A DNA stretch of 64,000 bases from Pseudomonas rubra (GCF_028656935.1 NZ_JAMDGZ010000068.1:1-64000); one strand, 5' to 3'; shown: positions 34,504-42,742, numbered from the stretch's first letter. The notes: a model not told the origin generated them from the letters alone. Program-made: numbers and translations.

Positions 34504-35344
34504 GATTCGTGGTAAGGACGTCATATACACACTTCTAGACCCGGCTTTGGCTGCCGCGTCACTATTCCGGGCTTTCAAATCCGGTCAGCGACCGGTCGGG
34601 CTTGCTGTCGAACACAAGCACGACAACACACATTTCTTGTTCACCTGCTATGAGTGGCTAGATGTCCGAGATCAATCAATCCTTCTGGCCATTGTAGGCT
34701 TGGCCGGACTTGGCCGCGATCTGTTAGGGGCAGAAAACGACTCACTAATAGCTCGGCAGCTTTGGTCAGAACTGCACCCCTTGCGCGATGCACTAGAAGG
34801 TAGAGCTTTAGTACTCACAACGACGTGCTACCGACTGTTGATGGCCGCCAATCTTCCCACTCGCTCCGACGATTACGGTCGCCTGAAAGACTCCCTTTAT
34901 AGGCTTTCTCAGGTCGGCTGCCGGGCCAGAAGGGATGGTTTTGATTGGTCCATGCGCTTACTTAGCGTCGCAACAGCACCAAACGGAGAGATCCTCATTG
35001 CGCTCAACTCTCGATTCGTCCAGGCGCTATTATTTGATGGGCAGTATGTAAAAGTATGCTTAAAGGAGCGCAGGAAGCTAAACGGCGATCCCGCTAAGCT
35101 GCTTCATGCGTGGTTATCGGCCACCATCCGTGAAGGCAGCGAATGCTACTGGACAGGTTTAGATACTGTGTCGCAAAGAGTCTGGGGCCCAATAAGCGTC
35201 GTACCGACAACACAGAGGTGGCGTCGCGCACAAAGTCGCAAAGCACTAGTTGAAATTAGCCAAATTGGTTGGCGCCTCAAATTTCGCGGCGAGGGCATAC
35301 GGTCCCACTTCCAGATTTATCGACCTCGAATCAGATCCGACTGA
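34493..35344 (+). CDS. repC: IncQ-type replication initiator RepC
   Basis: 283-aa protein that aligns by eye with RSF1010 RepC. Both have LFRA(L/F)K.G.R near the N-terminus. Both have the later chain: a G-x-L-Y/I-VALN block, a Q-x-V-(R/K)-(I/V) block, a KLLHAWL-like block, and DT(L/V)..-V(W), R-(R/K)-R-x-(R/K)-AL...I/LGW. RepC binds iterons and opens the origin. ATG 34493 has GGGAGG upstream and lies within the end of repA. Iteron-like 22-bp-period repeats begin immediately after its stop. I see no RepB primase gene, which IncQ plasmids need for priming at ssi sites. Confidence 0.8.
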   Translation: MRSEIRGKDVIYTLLDPALAAASLFRAFKSGQRPVGLAVEHKHDNTHFLFTCYEWLDVRDQSILLAIVGLAGLGRDLLGAENDSLIARQLWSELHPLRDALEGRALVLTTTCYRLLMAANLPTRSDDYGRLKDSLYRLSQVGCRARRDGFDWSMRLLSVATAPNGEILIALNSRFVQALLFDGQYVKVCLKERRKLNGDPAKLLHAWLSATIREGSECYWTGLDTVSQRVWGPISVVPTTQRWRRAQSRKALVEISQIGWRLKFRGEGIRSHFQIYRPRIRSD

Positions 35345-35348
35345 CACG

Positions 35349-35403
35349 TTTTCACCAACAACATATCGCGCTTTCACCAACAGGCTGTCGCGCTTTCACC
35401 AAC
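35349..35403 (+). repeat. Three iteron-like direct repeats (putative oriV)
   Basis: TTTCACCAAC occurs at 35350-35359, 35372-35381 and 35394-35403, an exact 22-bp period; copies 2 and 3 extend left to CGCGCTTTCACCAAC or GCGCTTTCACCAAC. A degenerate CACCAAC recurs near 35547-35553. Position directly after repC and the 20-22 bp spacing are as in IncQ origins. The rest of 35345-35708 holds no gene; it contains a GATCTC/GAGATC hairpin around 35483 and otherwise nothing I can name. Confidence 0.7.
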
Positions 35404-35708
35404 GGAGAAACATAGCTATGTTGCTGGCGAGCCACGAAATACGGGGGTTTCAGACTAACCAAGATTTTGCTTACTAGGAGATCTCTATGAGATCCCTACA
35501 CGTCGGCCCCTCATACGCCGAGGCGGCCTTGTGAGCTTACTAACTATCACCAACGGCGATCGGTACCGAAGCACATCCATCGCCCTGCTGCTTTTTTCTA
35601 ATCAGAGGCTTTCATTCTGCCGTCGACGCGGTGACGGAGGATATGCGGGGATAGGAGAATCTAGCGATGGGACTTGGAAACAAGGAAGCTTGTGAGCTGA
35701 CGTTAAAC

Positions 35709-36620
35709 TTAGCGCAGGTAAGTGTCAGTGATCTCTGGACGAAAATGCCCTAACTCTTGGGAGACAATTGCTTTTGCGCGCTGTACCTCGCCTAAACGGG
35801 CTTGAATCTCGCGGTTTCTATCCTGGGCATAGGAGTGTCTCAAGCCATGCGCTCCATTGCTAAAGCCCAGTGCCGAGTTACTCGCCCGAGAGAAGGATTG
35901 AGACCACGCTTGCCCCCCTGCAATATCGTAGAAGCTTCGGTAATGAATTAGACGATCTATGACAATTACAGGCTCATCTAGGCGTCGAGTTTCCAGTTGT
36001 GCAGCCAAGTGACTAGGTAAACTTACTTCGCGAACAAGTCCGCCTTTTCCTACCACAGTATATCGAACACCCTCTCGAAATTTTTCAGGATCCGCAGGAC
36101 GATCATCCATAGGCCTCTCGGACGCTGGAAGCAGTGTCCGTAGTTCGTGAGCCCTCAAGCCTGCTGTTGCAGCTAACTCAGTGCTAAACCCATTTCGTAC
36201 GGTCTGATGAGAAATAATTCTTTGTACTTGGTCTGGCGTATAATTCCGGCTTCTAAGACTCTGTGGCTTTTCCGCCTTGATTACATTCAAACGCTGCTTA
36301 TCATTTAACTTTCCAATTTGGCGTAGCACAGCTTGGAGAGCCTGCCTGTCTCTGTCCAAAGTCTTTTGACCTACTTCTCTGGAACGCTCATGCAGATAAG
36401 CTTTAGCTGCCTTTGGAGTAAGTTCGTGCAACGCTCCTCGGCCCGAACTACGGAGCCACTGTGCTGCCAGTTTTAGGCTAGCCTCGTAGCTATGCGAAGT
36501 TCCAAGCCCTGAAATTAGTCCAGAATTGTACATTGACTTACTAAGAATTTTTGCTTGGGTAGATGGCTTGGCAAATGTTCTTCTTTCTTTAGCACCGGAA
36601 CTCTTTGTTTTTCTGCTCAT
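35709..36620 (-). CDS. Second tyrosine recombinase
   Basis: 303-aa tyrosine recombinase on the opposite strand to the rep genes. Catalytic Arg in AGLRAHELRTL, Lys in VVGKGGLVREV, HGLRHSYAQDR, and SQELGHFRPEITDTYLR giving the second His and the Tyr only two residues before the C-terminus. The N-terminal 45 residues are Lys/Ser-rich. The start at 36620 lies within the 3' end of the upstream small gene (32-base overlap), suggesting a two-gene unit. It differs from the island integrase in domain layout and is probably a resolvase-like or nested-element recombinase. Confidence 0.75.
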   Translation of the reverse strand: MSRKTKSSGAKERRTFAKPSTQAKILSKSMYNSGLISGLGTSHSYEASLKLAAQWLRSSGRGALHELTPKAAKAYLHERSREVGQKTLDRDRQALQAVLRQIGKLNDKQRLNVIKAEKPQSLRSRNYTPDQVQRIISHQTVRNGFSTELAATAGLRAHELRTLLPASERPMDDRPADPEKFREGVRYTVVGKGGLVREVSLPSHLAAQLETRRLDEPVIVIDRLIHYRSFYDIAGGQAWSQSFSRASNSALGFSNGAHGLRHSYAQDRNREIQARLGEVQRAKAIVSQELGHFRPEITDTYLR

Positions 36621-37008
36621 TAATCACCTGTAACATTCTAACAATAGAACTCAGAGAGGTTTTCACTCCTTTGGCTCGCAACTCTATAAGAATTTGTTCA
36701 GCACCAAATCCCTTCACATACCGATAATTTTCAATGAGACCAATATATTTGTTCAAGTGTCGACGATAGGTCCGACGCTGCAAACTGGCGTCTACATCGC
36801 TTCGGTAGCGGTCGAAGTCGGAACCTGAAACAGATAGTGAGTGCTGCCTCTGAGTATTTAATGATCTGCGAATCGATCTTGAAATTGCGGAAATACAAAC
36901 ATTTACCTGACGCTGTTCAGAGAGCCAGCGTTGAATCATTCCCAGCGTATAGCTCTGTATCCGCAGAGACAAAATCTCTTCGTGGTGCCCATTCAGTTTG
37001 CTATTCAT
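36589..37008 (-). CDS. Small basic protein paired with the second recombinase
   Basis: 139-aa, Arg/Lys-rich protein. Residues about 10-50 (EILSLRIQSYTLGMIQRWLSEQ, then a segment ending ISAISRSIRR) look like a helix-turn-helix of the transposase/resolvase type, and a second helical region ends in LSSIVRMLQVI. It overlaps the recombinase gene at its 3' end, so the two are probably expressed together. A DNA-binding accessory or recombination directionality role is inference. I recognise no named family. Confidence 0.55.
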   Translation of the reverse strand: MNSKLNGHHEEILSLRIQSYTLGMIQRWLSEQRQVNVCISAISRSIRRSLNTQRQHSLSVSGSDFDRYRSDVDASLQRRTYRRHLNKYIGLIENYRYVKGFGAEQILIELRAKGVKTSLSSIVRMLQVINEQKNKEFRC

Positions 37009-37635
37009 AGGTTTCTTGTAATCCTACTGTAAGTTACAGCAACCACTTTAAACTCTTAAATCTCAGCCGCAACTCAAAAGAGGCGCTCGAAATTCAGGTA
37101 TGTGGTTCCGACATCCAGCGGATGCCTAGCCCCTTTTTAGCAGTGTCGGACTTATCAGGTGCAGATACCGTAGTACCGCACCGATGCGCTTGCGCACTCT
37201 CACTGTTTTGCTTCGCTGTCTACTCGACAGAGTCGAAGGGATGAACCCTTGCCAGGTTTTCGCGCCTGATACAACTCAATTTATTGTCAGAGTTAGACAG
37301 TGGTAGATCAGATGCAAGGTCGAAGCAAACCCCACACCTAGCCAGATGCAACCCCTTATGTTGATGGCCAATCAACTCAGGATAACCAAGCATGCAGATT
37401 GAATCAGCAAACTGATACTTGGGAAGCGAGGCGAGGGCAGCAATAGCTGCCGCATAACCCCGCACCACTCACGGAGACTGAATTAGCAGTCTCGAAAGGG
37501 CGCACGAAATAGCGTGACGTCCTGTGAGGTGAACTCATATAGCTAGTTCGGGTGCAATCTGATCTTGCTACCCACACTAATTAAGGTCAACAGCAAATAT
37601 TGAATGTCACATCAATTTTGCTTTTGATCGCGGGA
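37009..37635. other. Gene-poor, hairpin-rich stretch
   Basis: No convincing gene. Short inverted repeats are visible, for example GGTGC/GCACC around 37157-37182, GCGCTTGCGC around 37187-37196, and CTTCG...CGAAG around 37212-37239. An 82-codon open frame on the minus strand (37220-37468) lacks recognisable content. The stretch continues to 37896 through the hairpin cluster and probably includes the promoter of the gene at 37897. Confidence 0.5.
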
Positions 37636-37740
37636 CGCGGCTCTGTTCATGGTGTTGAGCGTAGCGAAGCACCCTGACAGAGCCGCGTGCTTCGCACGCT
37701 GCAGCGCGTAGAGCGCTGCACGTTCAGCCTAAGCTGAACG
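37636..37740. repeat. Cluster of four consecutive hairpins
   Basis: Four perfect stems run almost back to back: CGCGGCTCTG/CAGAGCCGCG (37636-37645 and 37678-37687, with a further imperfect stem inside), GCGTGC-TTC-GCACGC (37685-37699), TGCAGCGC-GTAGA-GCGCTGCA (37700-37720), and CGTTCAGC-CTAA-GCTGAACG (37721-37740). There is no T tract. Such arrays are typical of single-strand initiation sites, transfer origins, or structured RNAs. Function unknown. Confidence 0.65.
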
Positions 37741-37896
37741 AATGAGGATTTCGATGGCGCTGAGTTTTGTGGGATGTTTTGACTGGTTTACCGCTTACTC
37801 GGTGTGACTGAATTTCGTTGACCCATTTTGAGTTGCGCTTTGCTTTGGTTGCTTCACAGTAGAGCTCCTTACGAATGAAAAGCAGAGGAATCTATA

Positions 37897-38091
37897 GTGA
37901 AGGTACTGAATACTGAGATGAGTAAGCAGAGACTGGCAACGCTAGTCGTTCTGGTTGTTTTATTCACCGCTCTGGAAAATTATGCGTATGCCGAAGCAGG
38001 TCCCGTATGGGCAGCGGTCTTTTTCATCGCTGGAACAGCCTCAGTGTTTTTCGCTGTACCTAGAAAAATTTACTCCAGCATTGAGGCTTGA
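37897..38091 (+). CDS. Small membrane protein
   Basis: 64 aa with two hydrophobic segments (about 14-32 and 36-54). GTG start at 37897 with AGAGGA 7 bases upstream. It is followed after 3 bases by a large membrane protein gene, so the two form an operon. No family recognised. Confidence 0.5.
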   Translation: MKVLNTEMSKQRLATLVVLVVLFTALENYAYAEAGPVWAAVFFIAGTASVFFAVPRKIYSSIEA

Positions 38092-38094
38092 TAC

Positions 38095-39990
38095 ATGGGC
38101 GATTTCGGTAGTTTTGGATGGCTATTCCAAAGCGGTCTAGACGCCATGATTTCATCACTCCTGTCGATGGGGGCGAAGCACGCTGAACTGGCTGATACTG
38201 TCCGTCAGCTAGCCAGATCGGTACCTTTTATTTCCTTAACCTGGATCGTCTGGAACTTAGTGCGTGGTAAGCCAACCAATATTCCGCTTGGAGTTTTCAT
38301 TACCTCGCTCTTGATATTTGTCGCATTACAAAATCAGACAGTGACTTTCCCTGGTCGCGCCGGTATGGAAATGACAAAGGGTCAATCAATCGCGCTCGAA
38401 GTAATTCTCCCTACTTATGAAAAACTAGCACAGGTGTATCGCACCAAGGATAATGAACAGTCAACATTAATGATCGCCGATCTTACCGAGCGGGAAATCA
38501 GTCCTTTCATGGGGAGCGACTTGGCGAACCTCATGAAAGACTATAAGCAATATTGCGAGCCCGGTCCCAACGATAAAGCAAACATCACTGATACTGCTTG
38601 GCAAGCAGTAGGATTACGAGGTGGTGGCGCACTTGGGGTACCGGACTCTCAGGTCTCTGTGTTCAGCAGTGCAACTGCTGATGAGCTTTCAGGTCTTAGC
38701 TTTTCTTGGTTCCCACAGATTCGCCAAGCATTGGCCATAATTGATACTTACAAGGCGGGTGATCGGAGATCTGCAGGCAAAGCTGCGCTTGAGCAGCTCA
38801 GCAGTGATAAATGGCCCACCGGGAAAAGATATCTGTTGCCTAGTGAAACGGGATGGCAGTCTAGACTGTCAGGTGGCGTTGATAAACCTACCGGCTTCTT
38901 GAACCCTTGGAAAGTCGCGAATGGATCGCTAGCGGATCCGGCATTGTTATCCGAGCCATCTGGTGTAGCTAATCGATACTTTGTCCCGGAAAATTGCTAC
39001 GAAGCTTATCAAGCTGCTCAAGCGGGCGCTGAAGAGGGATACCGGGCGGTCGGAGATCGTATTCGCCCTTCTAATTTATCGCCTGACTCAGAGCCATCTA
39101 TTGTGGCTGGAGTCAGAGCGTGGTCAGACGTTGTAAATAAAAGTCTGAGCTCTCTTTACTCTAATTCTGGTGATTCGTCGTTTGCATCAAAGATTCGCGA
39201 AAATGCTTCTGAGGCAGTCGGGGCACTCAATGAAGCGAAAGGTGCTCTCGCAACATTGGATCTCGCGGCGAAGCTTCCATGGTTCGTCTATCTCACAGCA
39301 ATGGGGCAGGCTGTCCTCATCCATATATTTCCATTAGTAGCACTCTTCGCGTGTGTCTTTGGAATCGAAATTTTGCTCTACTGGATAAGGCTGCTTGTAT
39401 TTACCTTCCTATCTTTATTTTTCGCCGAAGGCATTTTGTATTTGCTGGCCAGCCAGCTGGCTAAAATTAGCTTTATACAAGCCGCAACTGCTATAAGCAG
39501 CTCGGGTACGCCTTTAGATATTGATGGTATACGTGGGGTTCTAGCCAGTGGCGCCGGCTTCGTTATTCTGGCCGCGACCTGGGCGGCGGGAGCGCTTTTA
39601 AGGATTCAGTCGTTACCAAAGGCTGACGGTGCTACCAGTTTTACGCAACTCGGGAGCGTCGCGGCATCTATTGCAGGCTCAGTAGTAGGCGGGTTCACTA
39701 AGATGGCGGCAATGAAGACCGCTGGCTTGAAGCAAGACCTACTTCGCGCAAAGATTCAAAAAATTCAAGGTCCCGTGGGATCTCCCGGGGCATCGCCGAG
39801 CGGATCCCCTACTGGCAGTGTGAGTGACACGCCGGCACCTTCTCGCCAAAGCCGTGAGTCTGCCGGTCAGCGTCTGTCTCGGCCAGGCGCTCCCGATCAA
39901 GCAGAATACCAGCAGAAAAATCGGACGACTCGCGCTGACCGTGCCGAAAGGCGTCGTTCACTACTCAGCCCTCCGGACAATAAGTCATGA
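38095..39990 (+). CDS. Large multi-pass membrane protein, possibly transfer-related
   Basis: 631 aa. Two to three hydrophobic helices in the first 85 residues (including FISLTWIVWNLVRG and IPLGVFITSLLIFVAL) are followed by a long soluble, probably periplasmic region (about 90-400), then four hydrophobic segments (about 402-520). The C-terminal tail (about 530-631) is polar, rich in Gly/Ser/Pro then Arg. This resembles the topology of conjugative TraG N-terminal-type or TrbL-like proteins, but no diagnostic motif is seen and no other T4SS gene was recognised. It overlaps the next gene (ATGA at 39987). Base composition is clearly lower in GC than the chromosome. Confidence 0.55.
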   Translation: MGDFGSFGWLFQSGLDAMISSLLSMGAKHAELADTVRQLARSVPFISLTWIVWNLVRGKPTNIPLGVFITSLLIFVALQNQTVTFPGRAGMEMTKGQSIALEVILPTYEKLAQVYRTKDNEQSTLMIADLTEREISPFMGSDLANLMKDYKQYCEPGPNDKANITDTAWQAVGLRGGGALGVPDSQVSVFSSATADELSGLSFSWFPQIRQALAIIDTYKAGDRRSAGKAALEQLSSDKWPTGKRYLLPSETGWQSRLSGGVDKPTGFLNPWKVANGSLADPALLSEPSGVANRYFVPENCYEAYQAAQAGAEEGYRAVGDRIRPSNLSPDSEPSIVAGVRAWSDVVNKSLSSLYSNSGDSSFASKIRENASEAVGALNEAKGALATLDLAAKLPWFVYLTAMGQAVLIHIFPLVALFACVFGIEILLYWIRLLVFTFLSLFFAEGILYLLASQLAKISFIQAATAISSSGTPLDIDGIRGVLASGAGFVILAATWAAGALLRIQSLPKADGATSFTQLGSVAASIAGSVVGGFTKMAAMKTAGLKQDLLRAKIQKIQGPVGSPGASPSGSPTGSVSDTPAPSRQSRESAGQRLSRPGAPDQAEYQQKNRTTRADRAERRRSLLSPPDNKS

Positions 39991-40451
39991 GGGATCCTCA
40001 CCGCGTTTTTGTGGGCGGGGTTCTGGCACGCGGAGCCCCATGCTCGGATGTAGGCTCGTCCCTGAATGAGTGCATCCAGATGAGCTTTACCTTCGATTAC
40101 TACCTGACGGCCACCTACTGCGAAAGCTGGGATAACCCGATCGACCTCAGGTATCTGTTTGATGGCCTCGCCCCTTGGCCGGGATTGGTGTGGGTCATGC
40201 GTGGGGATCAGCAATTCCTGTCGCCACAACTGACCGGGATAAGTGCCTATGAGCGGGAGGAAACTACCCCTATCGAGATACGACTTTTTGAGACACCGTC
40301 GCTGGACGCGTTGACCTGGTACCTGGTGACTGCGGAGCTGAATCGGCGAAATGGCTTCGATGACCGAATGGTTGAAATTCATGAAGTACAGCTTCAAAGC
40401 TTGATCAATGAATTACCCGTGGCGACGGTTGCCTACGTCGGGAGAGCATAA
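39987..40451 (+). CDS. Hypothetical protein coupled to the large membrane protein
   Basis: 154 aa, soluble, acidic and aromatic-rich (SFTFDYYLTATYCESWDNP, then EIRLFETPSLDALTWYLV). It starts in a 4-base overlap with the previous gene; an internal ATG at 40080 (MSFTFDYYL) gives a 123-aa form and better-looking start residues. It is followed after 2 bases by the next small gene. No family recognised. Confidence 0.5.
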   Translation: MRDPHRVFVGGVLARGAPCSDVGSSLNECIQMSFTFDYYLTATYCESWDNPIDLRYLFDGLAPWPGLVWVMRGDQQFLSPQLTGISAYEREETTPIEIRLFETPSLDALTWYLVTAELNRRNGFDDRMVEIHEVQLQSLINELPVATVAYVGRA

Positions 40452-40453
40452 AA

Positions 40454-40696
40454 ATGAGCTATTCACGGATTGTCGTGGCGTGGCTGATTTCTGCGGTCGC
40501 TTTACTTCCCGTGTCTGCTGCATTGCCTCTTGAGGCCCCCTCCACCGCTGCACACAAAGCTTACTTGGCACTCCTGATGCTCTCGACCCTGATCGCAATG
40601 TATGCCGCGCAACGCGGGCGGCGTAAAAAGCTTAGAAATCGGTTCTGGTGGGTCTTATGGGGGCTTGCGGTCGCCTTTCTCTGGAGCTGGTATTAA
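40454..40696 (+). CDS. Small membrane protein
   Basis: 80 aa with three hydrophobic stretches (about 5-24, 35-49 and 65-79) separated by a basic loop RGRRKKLRNR. It starts two bases after the preceding stop. Holin-like size and topology are noted, but nothing else supports a lysis role. Confidence 0.45.
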   Translation: MSYSRIVVAWLISAVALLPVSAALPLEAPSTAAHKAYLALLMLSTLIAMYAAQRGRRKKLRNRFWWVLWGLAVAFLWSWY

Positions 40697-40711
40697 TCAA
40701 AGGAGCTTGTC

Positions 40712-41146
40712 TTGAAGCAGCATCAGAAGGTGCTTTGCGTGTTGGGGTGTTCTGCCCTTGTATTAATGCCTTGGGGGAAGACTCTGGAGATGATTTCTCC
40801 CGATGTGAACGGTTATTACATTAGTGGCGGGGGGTTGAACCCTGGGTACAAGGTACTCAAGGTCGACCGTTCAGGGCACGGGAAGATGTACTCATACGAT
40901 GCGATGTACGGCGGAATCCTGAATTCCTACCCTTTCACATATTCGTCCAGCCTGCTGAGCATCACCCTCAATTTTAGCGACGGGAGCCAGTCGATCCTTT
41001 CTCAAGGCTTGTGGGGACTGGAAGGGTTACTCCACTGTACGGCAGGGAGCTGTGGGGGGATGGGTAATGTCAGCCACGTAGGTGAGAACGAAGCTGATCT
41101 TCCAGAAGGATTTCTCCGCGCCCTATCAAAAACCAATTATAGATAA
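40712..41146 (+). CDS. Small exported protein with Cys pair
   Basis: 144 aa. TTG start at 40712 has AGGAG at 6-base spacing. The N-terminus (KVLCVLGCSALVLMPWG) is a likely signal or anchor segment. The body has NGYYISGGGLNPGYKVLKV, and LEGLLHCTAGSCGGMG near the C-terminus with two Cys four residues apart. The overall pattern (GYY start, strand-rich middle, GL-x-C...C end) loosely resembles the two secreted proteins at 41623 and 41990. Function unknown. Confidence 0.5.
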   Translation: MKQHQKVLCVLGCSALVLMPWGKTLEMISPDVNGYYISGGGLNPGYKVLKVDRSGHGKMYSYDAMYGGILNSYPFTYSSSLLSITLNFSDGSQSILSQGLWGLEGLLHCTAGSCGGMGNVSHVGENEADLPEGFLRALSKTNYR

Positions 41147-41161
41147 ATCAAAATTTGATTA

Positions 41162-41189
41162 TTGACGATAAAGGGCATAGTGCTATCAT
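41162..41189 (+). promoter_or_regulatory. Sigma-70-type promoter
   Basis: TTGACG (41162-41167) and TATCAT (41184-41189) with a 16-base spacer lie 58 bases before the gene at 41247. It is the best promoter match I saw in the island. Confidence 0.5.
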
Positions 41190-41246
41190 CTATCCCGCAG
41201 CGCTTTAGAGTAGTAGAAGGGTAAAATCCAAAAAACTCTGCTGCTG

Positions 41247-41537
41247 GTGATGGGGGGGAAGACCTACGGGCTGCCCCCCTGCTCCAATTCTGATGCGTGG
41301 TCTATGTCCTTAATTTTCGAAGCTGATCTACGGCGATACCTAGCTGCTGGTCTTGTGAATGGTATTTCGGTCCTTCACACGAGCGACGGTTGGTTGCTGC
41401 GTATTCGAATGGGTTCCGAATTGGTGTCGCTGCGCCGGCAGCGCGGTGGCGAACGGATGTTCAAGAGCCTCGACAAGCTAGCGAATTTTATCGCCGAGCT
41501 TGGGCTAGAACAGTTCGATGTCCAGCTTAGGAATTGA
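41247..41537 (+). CDS. Small cytoplasmic island protein
   Basis: Up to 96 aa from GTG 41247; the compact domain from Met 41304 (MSLIFEADLRRYLAAG) is 77 aa and may be the true product. The sequence GLVNGISVLHTSDGWLLRIRMGSE and SLDKLANFIAELGLEQFDVQL suggests a small alpha/beta fold. It reminds me of small partition-associated (ParC-like) proteins on Pseudomonas and Xanthomonas islands, but I cannot confirm this. A promoter lies just upstream. Confidence 0.5.
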   Translation: MMGGKTYGLPPCSNSDAWSMSLIFEADLRRYLAAGLVNGISVLHTSDGWLLRIRMGSELVSLRRQRGGERMFKSLDKLANFIAELGLEQFDVQLRN

Positions 41538-41622
41538 AGAAATCGCACTGAAGGTGCTTCTGCCACACCGCGTAGGCGCCGAGCATGAGCTCTAGCGTCA
41601 TTTTTCCCAGGAGATATTCAGC

Positions 41623-41967
41623 ATGATGTTGAAAAAAGCCACTGGTCTCATTGCCCTCTGCATAGGATTGAGCGGCTGCGGTAACGAGTTTGAGGGTAGC
41701 TACAGAGCTATGGACGGCGTCCTAGGGCCGGTGATCGCTATCGAGGTTAAAGGTGACAAAGCAAACGTGGTAAAGGTCGACCCATTTCGCAAAGTGATAT
41801 TGAGCGACCAAATTTGGGAAGCCGAAGAAAAAGGCGAGAAATTGTTGTTGACCGACCTAAGAGGCAAAACCTTTGCTTTCAAGAGAGCAGTTGACGAAAA
41901 AGGCCTGGATTGCCTGAACTGTGGACTCATGCCCGATTCTTGGCAGCGGTTTGATCCAAATAAGTAA
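41623..41967 (+). CDS. Predicted lipoprotein, paralogous to the downstream secreted protein
   Basis: 114 aa with lipoprotein signal: lipobox LSGC, lipidated Cys at residue 19. The mature part has EGSYRAMDGVLGPVIAIEV, VDPFRKV, then KGLDCLNCGLMPDSW. The same order (G-Y start, PF-x-K, KGL-x-C-x(2-3)-C, W) occurs in the N-terminal half of the next protein, so they are probably paralogues. AGGAG lies upstream of ATG 41623. Function unknown. Confidence 0.6.
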   Translation: MMLKKATGLIALCIGLSGCGNEFEGSYRAMDGVLGPVIAIEVKGDKANVVKVDPFRKVILSDQIWEAEEKGEKLLLTDLRGKTFAFKRAVDEKGLDCLNCGLMPDSWQRFDPNK

Positions 41968-41989
41968 TCACCCGATCCAAGGAAAGGTC

Positions 41990-42742
41990 ATGCATTTTAG
42001 AAAACTAATTTTTACCCTTGCGGCTCTACCGGCGATCGCGCTGGCAGATGTGCACATCTTTGATGGAAATTACTCTGTAGCGGTAGGCCCAGGGCCGCTG
42101 AAAGAACTGTATGTCTTGAGCGTCACCGGGGTCGGCGGCACAATGACACTGGCCAAACCATTTCAAAAGCCTCTACCCGCAAGGGCTGTCAATATTGAGC
42201 AACTTCCTAAACGTATGACGGTTACGTCCGACGAGGACAAGCAACTTAAATTGGTTTTTGAGAAGACAGAGAAAGGTTTGGCCTGCATTGAAGGGTGCAA
42301 CGCCTATAGCAGAAACTGGGAAGATATTCAGTTAGCCAAAGAGATGAGGGATCAACAGGTAAATCCGGCATCCAAAGTCGATTTCGACGCTCTGCCCACA
42401 ACCGACCTCGGAAGCATAGACGGCGCGTGGATACAATCTAAGACTGATCCAGCCGATACCAATGACACCGCCTATGAAATTAAAGGTGAATTTGTTAAGC
42501 GCTATTATTTTCTGTTCGGTCTTTACCCCAAGAGCAGCACCCCCGATGTCCTCCTGATTTCAGGTAACTATTTCAAATACCCCAAGTCAGGCGACAAGGG
42601 TATTCAAGTAAAAAAAATCAGCGACACCAAACTCATCGCTCGATTTCCTCAATCCAAAGATCTGGTCTTCCTCTACAAAGCCAATTCGATAAATTTCACT
42701 GACCTCAAAAAGGCACTCGTCGAAGCTGATCCTAGAACCTGA
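41990..42742 (+). CDS. Secreted two-domain protein, paralogue of the lipoprotein
   Basis: 250 aa. GGAAAGG precedes ATG 41990 and a signal peptide follows (about 1-19, LAALPAIALA). The N-terminal half (FDGNYSVAVGPGPLKELYVLSV, KPFQKPL, KGLACIEGCNAYSRNW) matches the lipoprotein pattern. The C-terminal half begins again with DGAWIQSKTD and ends with strand-rich sequence, so it may be a diverged second copy. The stop overlaps the convergent recombinase gene by 11 bases. Low GC. Confidence 0.6.
   Translation: MHFRKLIFTLAALPAIALADVHIFDGNYSVAVGPGPLKELYVLSVTGVGGTMTLAKPFQKPLPARAVNIEQLPKRMTVTSDEDKQLKLVFEKTEKGLACIEGCNAYSRNWEDIQLAKEMRDQQVNPASKVDFDALPTTDLGSIDGAWIQSKTDPADTNDTAYEIKGEFVKRYYFLFGLYPKSSTPDVLLISGNYFKYPKSGDKGIQVKKISDTKLIARFPQSKDLVFLYKANSINFTDLKKALVEADPRT

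Noticed and set aside
37220-37468. 82-codon minus-strand frame
   Set aside because: No recognisable content, no clear ribosome site, and it lies in a hairpin-rich stretch; low evidence for a gene.
37636-37740. CRISPR array or tandem terminators
   Set aside because: The hairpins have different sequences, no regular spacers, and no T tracts.
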